64,000 nt of DNA from Isoetes taiwanensis. Lineage: Eukaryota > Streptophyta > Lycopodiopsida > Isoetales > Isoetaceae. Shown piece after piece: positions 24,711 through 34,694 of the stretch. The notes beneath the pieces were generated by a model. The model had not been told where the DNA came from. It searched no databases and saw nothing but the letters and a program-made list of their open reading frames with translations. Both the position numbers and the translations under genes were made by a program. Position 1 is the stretch's first letter. Each line of letters starts with the position of its first letter. The stretch is from positions 5,107,852 to 5,171,851 of the forward strand of contig JAJEKV010000022.1 of NCBI GenBank assembly GCA_021234155.1. Direction: 5' to 3'.

Positions 24711-25129
24711 CACCACGTGGACTTCAACAACCCTTCATATGTCCGGACGTGAGATCGGACCATGTGTCCGTGAGGGTGAATCTAAGTTGCCTTATTATCA
24801 ATTGCAACGTTAATGAAGGATTGCCCATCCGAATTAGAAAATATTGAAGTTATGAAGGAACGCCATCTACCATATCATTATTTTCCTTCACCAACTTCTA
24901 CGATAGCTATAGAGCAGGATTTTGAGCATTATGATCATCAATATACTTTTCGACAATCTTATTCCTTATGAGTCATTTTCTTTTCCACGAGGAACAAGGT
25001 TTTAGAACGTAATAGTATTAACTTGTTAACACTCCCCGCATCTATCCGCTTAAACCGAATTGACCGTCCATATGCTCATGCTCAAAATGTAGTGGCTATA
25101 ACGGAGGCATCGATCTTTTGAGAATCTTA

Positions 25130-25480
25130 TGAGGTCAATGTCGGCTCATCAAAGATGTTAACCTCAAGTTTTGGGGAGAAGCATTACAAAACAAAGAAAG
25201 ATATGTGGCAAATCGAGCTCCTACAAGAACACTAAATAACATGAGACCTTTAGGAACCAAACCCAAAGTTATTTAGCATATGTTGCTATTCCTATGGAAA
25301 AATTGAAGAAAGCAGAAAATTGTCTAATAGGCCTATGAAATGCATGTTCATTGGATATCCCATGAACAACAAAGGGCGGATGTATGATTCTATTTCTCAT
25401 CACATGTGACTATACAGTTCACACTTTACATTCAATCGCTTTTTTCTACACGCTAATGGGAGATTCCTAAAGGCGCCATG
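25130..25480 (+). pseudogene. Ty1/copia integrase C-terminal fragment
   Basis: Across two frames the sequence encodes NRAPTRTLNNMRP and then RPMKCMFIGYPMNNKGRMYD. These correspond to the NR.P........P and KC.F.GY....KGYR..D signatures at the end of copia integrase. Stops and frame changes prevent expression. No RT was found nearby. Confidence 0.7.
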
Positions 25481-25556
25481 CATCTTATTCTCACGACGCA
25501 TTTCTCTTAGAGAAAGATGATCAGTCGTTGGATTTGAAATTCTGGGCATCAACTCA

Positions 25557-25673
25557 GGGGTGCCCATCTCATGTTAGGAAATGCAAGAATTGGGATGAGG
25601 GGAGGTGTTCCGGGCGAGAACCGGGGGTGTCCATCTCATGTTAGGAAATACAAGAATTGGGATGAGGGGAGGA
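25557..25673. repeat. Two tandem copies of ~68 bp
   Basis: CCCATCTCATGTTAGGAAAT and GAATTGGGATGAGGGGAGG occur twice (from 25561 and 25629) with very few differences, indicating a recent small duplication. Confidence 0.85.
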
Positions 25674-25689
25674 GACACTACATAGAGAA

Positions 25690-26869
25690 AAATATCATTA
25701 CTATATTATTCATTTTTAATGTCCTTTGCAACCTTTTCTTATTGGCTATTACTTCATCATATTGTTCCTACCAATTTAGATGAATTCATTTAAAATTGCT
25801 AAAACAAGTCATTAGTGCTTATTTCTCTGGCGGTGGACATGAATGCATGTTGTTGCAACTTTATTGCTTCCTCTAGAGTATCTAAGGTATGGTTGAGTAG
25901 CTTCTCGGGCATTTTGCTTCTCCTTCAGGTCCTGCAAACATATTGTTCCACCCCCCGCTATTATTTATCATATTCTGATATAATTGACCTCTTTTCTCGA
26001 TCCACCTGAGAATTCAATAAATTCTGCCTCGAGACCTCAATAATTTCTTTTGTCTCATGGAAAATTATGGCATTTTTTTGAGTAATAATTCCTTGGGCCC
26101 AAGAATATTGTATTAGTTGTATGCTATATATTAAATGGATGGTGCCGCAACAAATATGAATATTGATGCTATGGTATTTGTGATGGAACAAAAAAGTAAG
26201 GGAAACGACCCATGGATTCAAAGTTATTTCCTTTGCACAATATTATCGAACATAATTTATGCCATAGATAAGGGGAAAAGGAGTAATATTTGTTCTCTAG
26301 TCGAAATTATCGCCGTTGTCCAATAATACTTGCATAATAAAATATATATTTAATGAGGTTATGTGTATTTTTTTTTTTATTACATCGCCATTTTGGTAAA
26401 TGATGTATTTGTTTTGTTCCATTTTTGCAAAATTTTCACAAAGTAGGTATGTCACATTGCAAACTAGACAATAAGAGTAATTTGGAGAATTACCAATTTG
26501 ACGTGAACTTTTCATTGGTAAGCCTTCAAATTATACATTGTCTAACTTTATTTAGTTTAAAGAAATATATTCAACTGGTTCAAATTGTAATGTGTGCTTT
26601 GTCCGTAGGTGTTGCTATATTGAGATAATGGCTTGGACATTGCATGAACAAGAAACATTAATACAATTTTGAATAGAAATAGAGTTGGATCAAAGAAAGC
26701 ACGCAAAGCATTTAGATTCACATCCAAATTATCAATATTCTATTAGAGCAATCTTGGCTAAAGTTTCTAGACTTGAAGAAAATGGCTTACTTGATAACAC
26801 TTCACATTGTTCAACATCCTCTTGTAGCATCACCAAATGGTATTCATGGCGAATGTTGATATGAACGCT
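25690..26869. other. No recognised gene
   Basis: AT-rich flank of the Helitron. Small ORFs on both strands lack known domains. The Helitron 5' terminus (TC) could not be fixed and may lie here. Confidence 0.35.
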
Positions 26870-27059
26870 CACCAATGTCTTGAACAACATGTTGTGGATA
26901 GAAATACACATAACAGGTATGCAATATTTAATACTTTTGGTACTTTCAAGACCATGTAAACTTCATGGATGCTATTCATGATTTCACACACTTTGCAATG
27001 TTTAATACTTTTGCGAAAAACAAGACCATGTAAACTTCATGGATCCTACTCATGATCAA

Positions 27060-27970
27060 AATGTTTGTCCAAGATCCATCAATAATATTGAGCTCAATAT
27101 GAGTACGTAAGACGATATTGCATCAAGTTCTTGGAAGAGGAGAGCACGCTCAAAAACATTCTTCACAATGTCATATTCAACGCCTTCAAACATCAATCAC
27201 ATCCATCAACGCTGTCAAAGAACACGCAACATTTATGAATTTGCAAGTAATACTAGCACTATTGAAGTCCATTCTATACATAACACGAATGATGGTAACC
27301 ATCTCGATGCTGATATTGAAGACTTTTCTATTAATGGTATTCATGATTTTGAAGGCTCGGTTCAAAACAATGAAGGTGTTGTACCATCTATAAATGCTCT
27401 TGGTGGTGTCAATGGTGGTGTCAATGTGGATCTTTGTTCCATGTCCATGAACAACCTTCACCAACGCAGTGATGAACAACATAGTGTAGAGGCAAACAAA
27501 CATAACAGTATGCTTTAAATGAAACTCTAATGCACGTACAATATTTCTTAGGTTTAACACTTATTATGTTGCTCCACTTTCTTAGCACAAATTTTATAAT
27601 ATTTAATGGTTTTGTAGGTTACAAGGTTGTGTACAATTTGTGGACGCTATTTCTCATCAAAACGTTTGTTCAAGCTCCATGAATAATATAGAGCTCAACG
27701 TCACTAAAGAAGACAGTATTGCTTCAACTTCTTGGAAGAAAAGAGCACGTTCAAAACATTTGTCACAATGTGATATACAACTATCCACCTCTGATCAATC
27801 AAATCCATCAAAATTACTAAGATTACAGGACAATGGTATATTTGCAAGCAATATTAGCACCATTCAAGTCGATTCTTTACACAATGTCGATGATGGTAAC
27901 CATGTAGACACTGATATTGGAGACATTTGTATTAATGGTATCTATGATTTTGAAGAGGCGTCTGCTGATA
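27060..27970 (+). repeat. Tandem duplication of Helitron N-terminal coding sequence
   Basis: 27060-27365 and 27675-27960 encode parallel peptides. The first gives NNIELN, SSWKRRARS, TSTIEV, NTNDGNHLDADI and INGIHDFE; the second gives NNIELN, TSWKKRARS, ISTIQV, NVDDGNHVDTDI and INGIYDFE. The copies are ~600 bp apart. A smaller upstream duplication (AAGACCATGTAAACTTCATGG at 26950 and 27022) suggests repeated slippage in this part. Confidence 0.75.
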
Positions 27971-28449
27971 TTCCAATAATTCCCTGTCTTTCTTGCAAGA
28001 GGTTAAGATTCTCTTACCAGATGATGAAACAAAAGACACATTTCAAGAACCTTAGCAATGTACTGAACAAAGTTTGGTATAAAGGGAGCGATAATACATC
28101 TTGCAAGCAATGCTATAATAAAGGCAACTTCTATAGTCCTGAGAATATTGAATTGAATGTTGTACCACCAACTGTTCTTATGCTGCATCCACTAGAAGAA
28201 AGGTTAATATCATTGAGAATACCCTTTGCACAAATATCTATTTCACAAGCGTGCATAGGGCAACATCGATCAAAGGTGCTGTTGTACATGTTGCTTCAAA
28301 CATTAAGACTGACCCAAGATTCACTTCCTAGATTTCTTGATGAAGATGCAACTATTAGACTTGAGTTGAGGCGAAGAATAAGTGATACAAATGCGATATG
28401 GAAGGTTCTATCAGATACACCATGTTATGAAATGCACTTTATGAATTAA
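27640..28449 (+). CDS. Helitron N-terminal block with DUF6570-like domain
   Basis: This open frame has 269 codons. Residues ~112-118 hold CLSCKRL, and a second Cys pair, CKQC, follows near residue 152, consistent with a zinc-binding segment. Residues ~180-200 read VPPTVLMLHPLEERLISLRI, which matches the segment found ahead of the Rep domain in Helitron proteins. The chosen ATG lies in the duplicated region, so the original start was probably further upstream. It is out of frame with the Rep region that follows. Confidence 0.6.
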   Translation: MDAISHQNVCSSSMNNIELNVTKEDSIASTSWKKRARSKHLSQCDIQLSTSDQSNPSKLLRLQDNGIFASNISTIQVDSLHNVDDGNHVDTDIGDICINGIYDFEEASADIPIIPCLSCKRLRFSYQMMKQKTHFKNLSNVLNKVWYKGSDNTSCKQCYNKGNFYSPENIELNVVPPTVLMLHPLEERLISLRIPFAQISISQACIGQHRSKVLLYMLLQTLRLTQDSLPRFLDEDATIRLELRRRISDTNAIWKVLSDTPCYEMHFMN

Positions 28450-28589
28450 AAGATGAAGATTTATATAAAGAATCAGCATTCAAATAAACGAGAACCCCTA
28501 TCAACTATTGGACGGTCAAATCTCGATACACAAATGTGAATACTGAAAACTTAGGAATTGGCTCTTTAATTACATTTGGAACATCAAGG

Positions 28590-30086
28590 TAACATTAGTG
28601 CAAAACTTCTTAAAAAGCCAACATATCCAGGATTTTCAAGATCAAAAGGTAATTGTAGCTCCTGGAGAAGGAAACCATCCAATGGGTTTCTTTATGGTTT
28701 CAAATGTAGAGGAATCTTGTTTTCCAACTCTATGTGGAGGAAAGAAAAGACCTCCACAAATTGCGAGAAATTTACATATAAGCAAATTTGTGAATGGGAA
28801 CTCTTGAATATAGATGCCGCTTGTAAGTTTTTGCAAGGAATATAGAGAACGGGATGAAATTCATTTTGTGCAAGGCTCACGCAAACTACAGGCTAAGAAG
28901 AGGAAGAAGAGAAGATAGAAACCTCAACCCAAGCATCTTATGTTTTTAGACACCACAAACTTGAGAAACTTATTGAAAGACAATTTGGATTTCAATGATT
29001 TAAAACATTAAGAACATCACCGGATAAGTTGAATCATGTGAAAAAGGAAGCAATGGCTATGTTATCAGTGGGTCCAAAGATCATTGTTTGTAACTTTTAG
29101 TATGGCGAGAGAAATATTGGACAAATTTGATTGTGGCATTGAAGCATCTAAATCGATATTGTTGAAGAAGGAACTACTGCAAATTGGTCGACAATAGGCT
29201 TATCATAAGAATTGACAAGGGCCATTAAATAGATTATTATGTGCATCGCATGGATGCAATGAAAAAGCTTCTAGAGAATGATCCTTCAATTGTAGGTGGG
29301 GTCGTTGATAGTGTTTGTGTTACGCCGTTTCAAAATCGTGGAAGTCCACATGATCACATGTTACCGTGGGTAAAGAATGCACCACAATATCCTTATGATT
29401 CACCCGAACGGATCATCGAAGTTTTTAGATAAATTCATGACAACCGATCATATGTTATTACCTTTTTGAATTACGTGATATTCAAACACATAACCATTCT
29501 AGATCTTGCGGGAGAAAAAACGCCAAATGTGGGTTCAACTATCCTCAACCTCGATTGAGAAAGACATGCATCTTATCCCCAAGCAATAGCAAAGGCGAAA
29601 AAAAGAGCGCAAGTGAGATGAAAGTCTTAATTGATGAATACCTAGAAAGCAATTATGACAAAGGTGACAAAGGGATTGATGATTTGTTGAGCAATCTCCA
29701 AATTACAGAGGAGCAATATATTAATGTTTTATGCCAAACAATTCATGGGCCTAAAGTATTTATGCAGAGGAAAATTAAAGATGCATATACAAATCCCTTC
29801 AATCCTACTATATCTCCGACTATGGAGAGCAAACACCATTTACAAGAGATATCATTGATCCATATGCAAGTTGCGACATCTTGTCTTTTTCTTATATTAC
29901 CAATCCGAAACTGATATCTCAAAGAACATTATCAAGATTATAGAAGAATGTAAAGTGAATAATGTGGATACAATACAAAGGATAATGGCGGGTAATGCAT
30001 TCATACGTTCTCAAGAGGTTCCCTGTACAGCAACAAGCTCTATTCCTTCTATTAGGAATGCGACCAAACATTATCTCGAACCTTAA
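28590..30086 (+). pseudogene. Helitron Rep (HUH nuclease), multiple frameshifts
   Basis: Pieces in different frames follow the family order. GNHPMGFFMVSNVEESCF and KKRPPQIARNLH (28670-28780) correspond to the Helitron_like_N domain. GSPHDHMLPWVKNAP (29330-29375) is the rolling-circle nuclease site; the HUH pair reads His-Asp-His, so its central residue is not hydrophobic. DPYASCDILSFSYIT (~29855-29905) is the Tyr region. A downstream frame (29871-30086) continues into NAFIRSQEVPCTAT. At least four frame changes and several stops exclude a working nuclease. Confidence 0.65.
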
Positions 30087-30394
30087 TATATATTGATACA
30101 AGTGAACCACACAAACGTACCTTCCACTCAAGTCAAAAGAACAATTGAAACAACTCAATTACGATATAGACGATATTGCGGCTTCCTCGTGATAGACAAA
30201 TATAAGAGCAGAGAATGAACTTGAAGAACTATCATTGGCAAGAACAGTTGTATCCTCATATATCGACTCAAAGGGTAAGTACATAGACAAGAGAAGAATG
30301 AATAGAAGACATGAAACAAAAAGATGCGGTTATTAAGTTTCAACAACTACAATATGACAATAGATATAGAAGCGTGGGCATATGAGCGTTTGCT

Positions 30395-31585
30395 TTGCAT
30401 TTGCCATTCGAAATGAAGATGAGCTTTTATGTGGTCAAAGCACATTCCATAATGCATATTTTGCATTGTCAACAACAAATTGAAGAAGCACACAAGAAAT
30501 TTGTATTCAGTTCATCTAATGAATTAGATGAAGTATGGACTCATATAGAGCAAATAGCTGATGACTTATATGAACAAGGCTTACACCATTGTGGCAACAA
30601 CGAAGAACATGGAGGCAACAATGAGTTCGATGTGGGGTTGGACATGAATAATGCAGTACATCCAAATCCAAGTACAAGTTCCTCAATATCATCCATACGA
30701 ACAATTACAAACAACGAGTTTATGCCCAATGATCAATACTATAATTTGGTCAGAACACTAAACAAAGAGCAGAGATTGTTATATGATGACATAATGTATA
30801 GGAAGATTGTGGATGACATTTCGCCAATTTTATTATTCCTTACAGGAGGTGCCGGAGTTGGTAAATCGAGATTGACAAGATGTTTAATAGAAAGCTTAAA
30901 GAGGTTTTATGAAATCAAATATCCAAATGATGCGCCATATACGACATGCATAGTTGCTGCATTGACTGGAAAAGCTGCAAATAATATAAAAGGAACAACA
31001 ATACATTCCGCATTTGGATTAACTCCAACAGAAGCAGGCGGCAAACAATATAGTCTACCTACCGGACAAAGACTGCAACTAGCAAGGAATACATATCGTG
31101 CCTTAAGGTTACTTGTTCTAGATGAAATATCTATGATTGGAATGCCACTTTTTATGCACTTGGACCATCTATGTTGTGAGTACAAGTATTGCTGGGGCGT
31201 TTCACCCTTTGGTGGTTTAGACCTAATAGTCAGTGGAGATTTATACCAATTGCCTCCTATATGCGAGAAGATGGTATTTGCTAATCCTGAAGAAAAGGAT
31301 CTCAAGAGGCTTGGTTCTATCTCAATTCCAGAACTCTATCATTCATGGAAATCTAATATAAAGTACTATGAATTAAAGGAAATAGTGCGCCAACAAGATG
31401 ATCAAATATTTGCAACAATTCTATCAAGAATGCGGCTCGCTCAACAAACACAAGATGACATAGACTTCTTGAATTCCATATGTGTAAGAAGGCCTCGTGA
31501 AGGCATGCAAATCCCATTCAACTTTGCAACAAATAACAACAAAAACAAGCATAATTTCGACGTTTTCCAAAAAGATGATTGGTGA
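30395..31585 (+). CDS. Helitron Pif1-type helicase, N-terminal half
   Basis: A 396-residue open frame. Walker A is GGAGVGKS (151-158), motif Ia is ALTGKAA (189-195), Walker B is LDEISMIG (242-249), motif III is GDLYQLPP (281-288), and an ELKEIVRQ segment with the conserved Arg lies near 327. The first ~110 residues are the linker from Rep. All ATP-binding residues are intact; the C-terminal motifs lie in another frame after 31585. In the family this helicase unwinds DNA during rolling-circle transposition. It is adjacent to other Helitron parts, so it is not a host PIF1 gene. Confidence 0.8.
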   Translation: MHLPFEMKMSFYVVKAHSIMHILHCQQQIEEAHKKFVFSSSNELDEVWTHIEQIADDLYEQGLHHCGNNEEHGGNNEFDVGLDMNNAVHPNPSTSSSISSIRTITNNEFMPNDQYYNLVRTLNKEQRLLYDDIMYRKIVDDISPILLFLTGGAGVGKSRLTRCLIESLKRFYEIKYPNDAPYTTCIVAALTGKAANNIKGTTIHSAFGLTPTEAGGKQYSLPTGQRLQLARNTYRALRLLVLDEISMIGMPLFMHLDHLCCEYKYCWGVSPFGGLDLIVSGDLYQLPPICEKMVFANPEEKDLKRLGSISIPELYHSWKSNIKYYELKEIVRQQDDQIFATILSRMRLAQQTQDDIDFLNSICVRRPREGMQIPFNFATNNNKNKHNFDVFQKDDW

Positions 31586-31786
31586 TGAAATAGTTTGTGA
31601 TTCGAGAGGATATTCACAACCATCATGTCCCCATGGATTACATCTTCCTTCAGATCCTCACAAAACGCTAAAGGATTACATAAGCAACTCAACTTAAAGA
31701 AATCTATGATAGTTGACCTAACGATGAATATTGATGTGGAAGATGGTTTGGTAAATGGTGCGATGGTACATTTCAACAAATGAGCA

Positions 31787-32740
31787 TTGCAAAAGCGGGA
31801 GCAAGTATTATGGATACAATTCTCGATAGAGACACGGGGAAAAGCATTAAGGAGAAGAAAAGGTAGATATGTAGATGGATCATTAGATGACATCAACACA
31901 CCAATATACAAAGTTACAAAACTTATCCAAGTCTCACGCAACGAAAGGCACAAGATATCAAGAAAACAATTCCCTTTAGGACCAGCAGCAGGGAGAACAG
32001 TTCACCGAGCACAAGGAGGCACATTTGAACAAATTGCTTTTGATCCAACTGGAATGTGCAAACCGGGCATGACATATCTGGCCAAGTATCACGAAGTGAA
32101 AACAATGGATGGATTGTACCTTTTAAAACCACTGGCAATGTCACATTTCAAAACAAATCGTAGTGTGGATGAAGAAATGGCCAGGCTAAGGACAGATGCA
32201 CAATGGCAAATGAAAATGTATGACTTAACAACAGTCGAAGATGTACAAACAATTTTACATACACTTAACACAAGCTCAGCAACTCTACATGCATCTGATA
32301 TTTTCGCGGATTACCAGTTAATGACTTCAGACATCCTATGTTTGCAAGAAGCACGTATCACAAGCATAGACATATGCCATCAAACACAATACCATGTTGT
32401 AACTAACAACAGCAGAAATGGCCTTGCAACTTTATATAAATTTGGAGCATTATTGATTGAATTATGTGAGCAAGGAACAACCAATACAATGACATTCATT
32501 CGTACACACCTCGTCAGAAACAAAGACAACATGAGGATCGTGGTAGTTAACTTGCATAGAATTCCAGGTATTGCACATACTATCTTTTCAAATAAAGCTG
32601 TGGAAGTTGTTAACTTGTACACAACTGGTAATGCAGGTACCCCAGAGCGTTTGTTTTGTGAAGAAATATCAAAAATGTTGTGGTTGTCATGTAATAATTG
32701 TAAAAGTGATATTCTAATCTATGAGAAGCAGTGGCAGTAG
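31787..32740 (+). CDS. Helitron helicase C-terminus plus EEP-like domain
   Basis: The frame opens with the end of the helicase: TVHRAQGGTF (71-80) is SF1B motif V, and YLAKYHEVKTMDGLYL stands where the final Y..LSR motif is expected, with its Arg lost. From residue ~157, HTLNTSSATLHASDI and LMTSDILCLQEARIT match the start of an endonuclease/exonuclease/phosphatase fold; the usual catalytic Glu of LQET is kept. The domain continues to MRIVVVNLH and stops at ~317 residues, too short for a full EEP enzyme. A frame break at 31585-31787 separates it from the ATPase half. Confidence 0.65.
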   Translation: MQKREQVLWIQFSIETRGKALRRRKGRYVDGSLDDINTPIYKVTKLIQVSRNERHKISRKQFPLGPAAGRTVHRAQGGTFEQIAFDPTGMCKPGMTYLAKYHEVKTMDGLYLLKPLAMSHFKTNRSVDEEMARLRTDAQWQMKMYDLTTVEDVQTILHTLNTSSATLHASDIFADYQLMTSDILCLQEARITSIDICHQTQYHVVTNNSRNGLATLYKFGALLIELCEQGTTNTMTFIRTHLVRNKDNMRIVVVNLHRIPGIAHTIFSNKAVEVVNLYTTGNAGTPERLFCEEISKMLWLSCNNCKSDILIYEKQWQ

Positions 32741-32823
32741 ATTAGAGTGCCAACAGTGATCTATGAGAAGCAGTTGCAGTAGATCAACCTAAGGTACTAT
32801 GAAAAAAATATGTCAAAAAAGTA

Positions 32824-32896
32824 AAGTGGCGGGCAGGTACTACCCAAACGTTGCTAGGCTCGCCAGAAAACTCGTGATACCCCCTGCCCGCCACTT
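32824..32896. repeat. Perfect 14-bp inverted repeat, 45-nt loop
   Basis: AAGTGGCGGGCAGG (32824-32837) pairs with CCTGCCCGCCACTT (32883-32896). It sits between the Helitron coding end and the copia primer site. It may belong to either element's terminus. Confidence 0.85.
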
Positions 32897-33039
32897 AGGG
32901 TTTTGGGTTGACTGGTCAAATGGGTCAAAGTCAATGACAGCTGGAAAATAAGGACAGCAGGGCATCCTAATATTTAGGCAAGTTGGAAAACCTTCTATAT
33001 GTAGGGCATGCACGTTTTGACAAGTGGTGATATCCAGGT

Positions 33040-33277
33040 TGATAAGAAAAGATATATATATGAATGATAGGAAAAGATATATATATGAATGATAGGAAAA
33101 GAGAAGCATAAGCTGTGTGTGCAGAACGGAGTTGTATTTCGTTAAAGGTTAGTGGATGAGTGACCATATTTTGGCTCCATGAACCTAAGCTTTTTACAAG
33201 CCTTGTTATAAAGTTGTCTAGCAAATTTGGTGAATTAAGTTATTGTTATACTGACAATTTCTGGAACAATTTCTACA
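33040..33277 (+). repeat. Copia LTR, 3' part
   Basis: The LTR is placed by the primer-binding site that follows: its last bases are ...TTCTACA at 33271-33277. Two to three copies of a 25-bp unit containing GATATATATATGAATGATAG (33045-33100) supply TATA-like sequence. The LTR 5' end is not located, and no 3' LTR was found. Confidence 0.55.
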
Positions 33278-33278
33278 T

Positions 33279-33290
33279 TGGTATCAGAGC
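33279..33290 (+). other. Copia primer-binding site (initiator tRNA-Met 3' end)
   Basis: TGGTATCAGAGC is the classical plant Ty1/copia primer-binding site, complementary to the 3' end of initiator tRNA-Met. It lies one base after the LTR end and 15 bp before the gag ATG. Confidence 0.9.
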
Positions 33291-33304
33291 TAAGGTGATT
33301 CAGG

Positions 33305-34694
33305 ATGTCAACCAGATTCGGTGCCAATTTGCTAGCAACTGTTGAAGTGTTTAAAGGTGACACTGGTTTTCAAATTTGGAAAGAAGGAATTGAATCTGTT
33401 TTAAAGTTTGAGAATCTTTGGGGCTTAATTGATGGCGATACATTTGCCATGGCTATACATCTACTTGCAAGATGCAGATGCTGTGGTGTTAATCCAGAGG
33501 TGGTCCCCTTTGTGAGTGCAAGTGCAAGCTCGGGTGGTGAAAGCTTTCACGGTGGTGGATCTGTTGTTGGTGGAGGTAGCTCTACAATTCAAATCGATGC
33601 CACTAAAATAATGGAGGCTCAAGCCATTATTATGAGCAAGGTAGGAACTGCTTTGAAATTAAAATTGAGAGGTAAACAGCCAAAGGAGATGTGGGAATAT
33701 ATGATTAAACATTTTGAAATCAAGAGTTCATCTCAGATAGATGTTTTAGAAAAACAACTTAGAAGACTTAAGTTATTTGAAAAAACAATATAACGAGTTT
33801 ATGGAGAAATTTGAGTCCATAATTGCACTTAGAAGGTCGCGGGATCTATTGTGAATGATCAAAAATCAAATTACAGTACTTGGCCAAGTCTCTCTCATAA
33901 TTCTCATTTAGCTACACTAATTAGGAATGTGGCTACTAGCAAAGAGCATCTTTGTAAAATGATTCAAGCGAGTTTGAACAAACTTCGAAAGGGTTTTGAT
34001 GATGAAAAACAATCATCGAAGTACTATATAATTGGGAAGTTTAAATAGGGTGGAAATTACTTGAAATCAAGAAAAGATAAAATAGGGCCATGTTTTAAAT
34101 GTAACGGTATGGTCATTTAAAAGCAAATTGTACTTTTGAAGGCAAGGTGTTCAAGTGTTTTTAACTTTGTGATGGTAAAGGACATTTGGCTTTAATGTCC
34201 AAGTCCTAAATCTTCATCTGGAAGAGGGAGAGGTCGTGCGAACCGGAGCTGAGGGGGAGAGGAAGGTTTCAACCAAGTATGAATCTGGTTAAAGAGGAAA
34301 GTATTGAAGAAGCTAGCGATGGAGATGAAATTTTTGAGGTAAAGTGTAATCATGTCTCAAATAATGTTCTTACTTCAAAATCCTTGCATGACAATTTTGT
34401 GTGATAGATTCAGGGCGAGAAAAAAAGTGTAGTCTTCAAGCCAAGTCTGCCGAGTTGTGTAAAGAAAGTTGGGCATGTACGGTTGGGAGATGGTGGAGTG
34501 CAACAGTTAAGGATCTTTGGTGTTTTAGAAATCTTTGATTTACAAGGGAAACTGTTAAAACTTCGTGAGATGTGTTGTGTGTTCTGGATTAGTAAAAATT
34601 TGATTTCGCGGTAAGCCAACTTGTTGATCTTGGATACAAAGTTGTATTTGAAAAACTGGAATGTACTATTTTCCATGATAATGAAATCAAGTTT
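33305..34694 (+). pseudogene. Ty1/copia gag and protease fragment
   Basis: The frame opens with an intact 162-codon gag N-terminus (33305-33793): FKGDTGFQIWKEGIESVLK and LKLRGKQPKEMWEYM follow the DUF4219/UBN2 pattern. Later frames carry EFMEKFESII, a decayed CCHC knuckle (PCFKCN then GHLKANC, near 34090-34135), the protease-like VIDSG (34402-34416, where DSGA is expected) and SQLVDLGYKVVFEKLECTIF (34610-34670). Homology stops at 34694, exactly where the gypsy LTR begins, and was not picked up again after that element. Integrase and RT are absent. Confidence 0.75.

Larger units (their letters stand above)
26870..32740 (+). mobile_element. Helitron, autonomous-type but decayed
   Basis: In order along the plus strand are a duplicated N-terminal region, a DUF6570-like domain, a broken Rep (HUH) nuclease with Tyr region, a Pif1-type SF1B helicase, and an EEP nuclease-like tail. 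That order is diagnostic of RepHel proteins. Frame breaks lie between nearly all blocks. The 5' TC and 3' CTRR termini were not identified. A 41-bp duplicated phrase (CTATGAGAAGCAGT) occurs at 32720 and 32761, just past the coding end. Confidence 0.8.

Noticed and set aside
32824-32896. 14-bp inverted repeat as a Helitron 3' terminal hairpin
   Set aside because: The loop is far longer than in Helitron ends and no CTRR follows at the expected distance; kept only as an inverted repeat.
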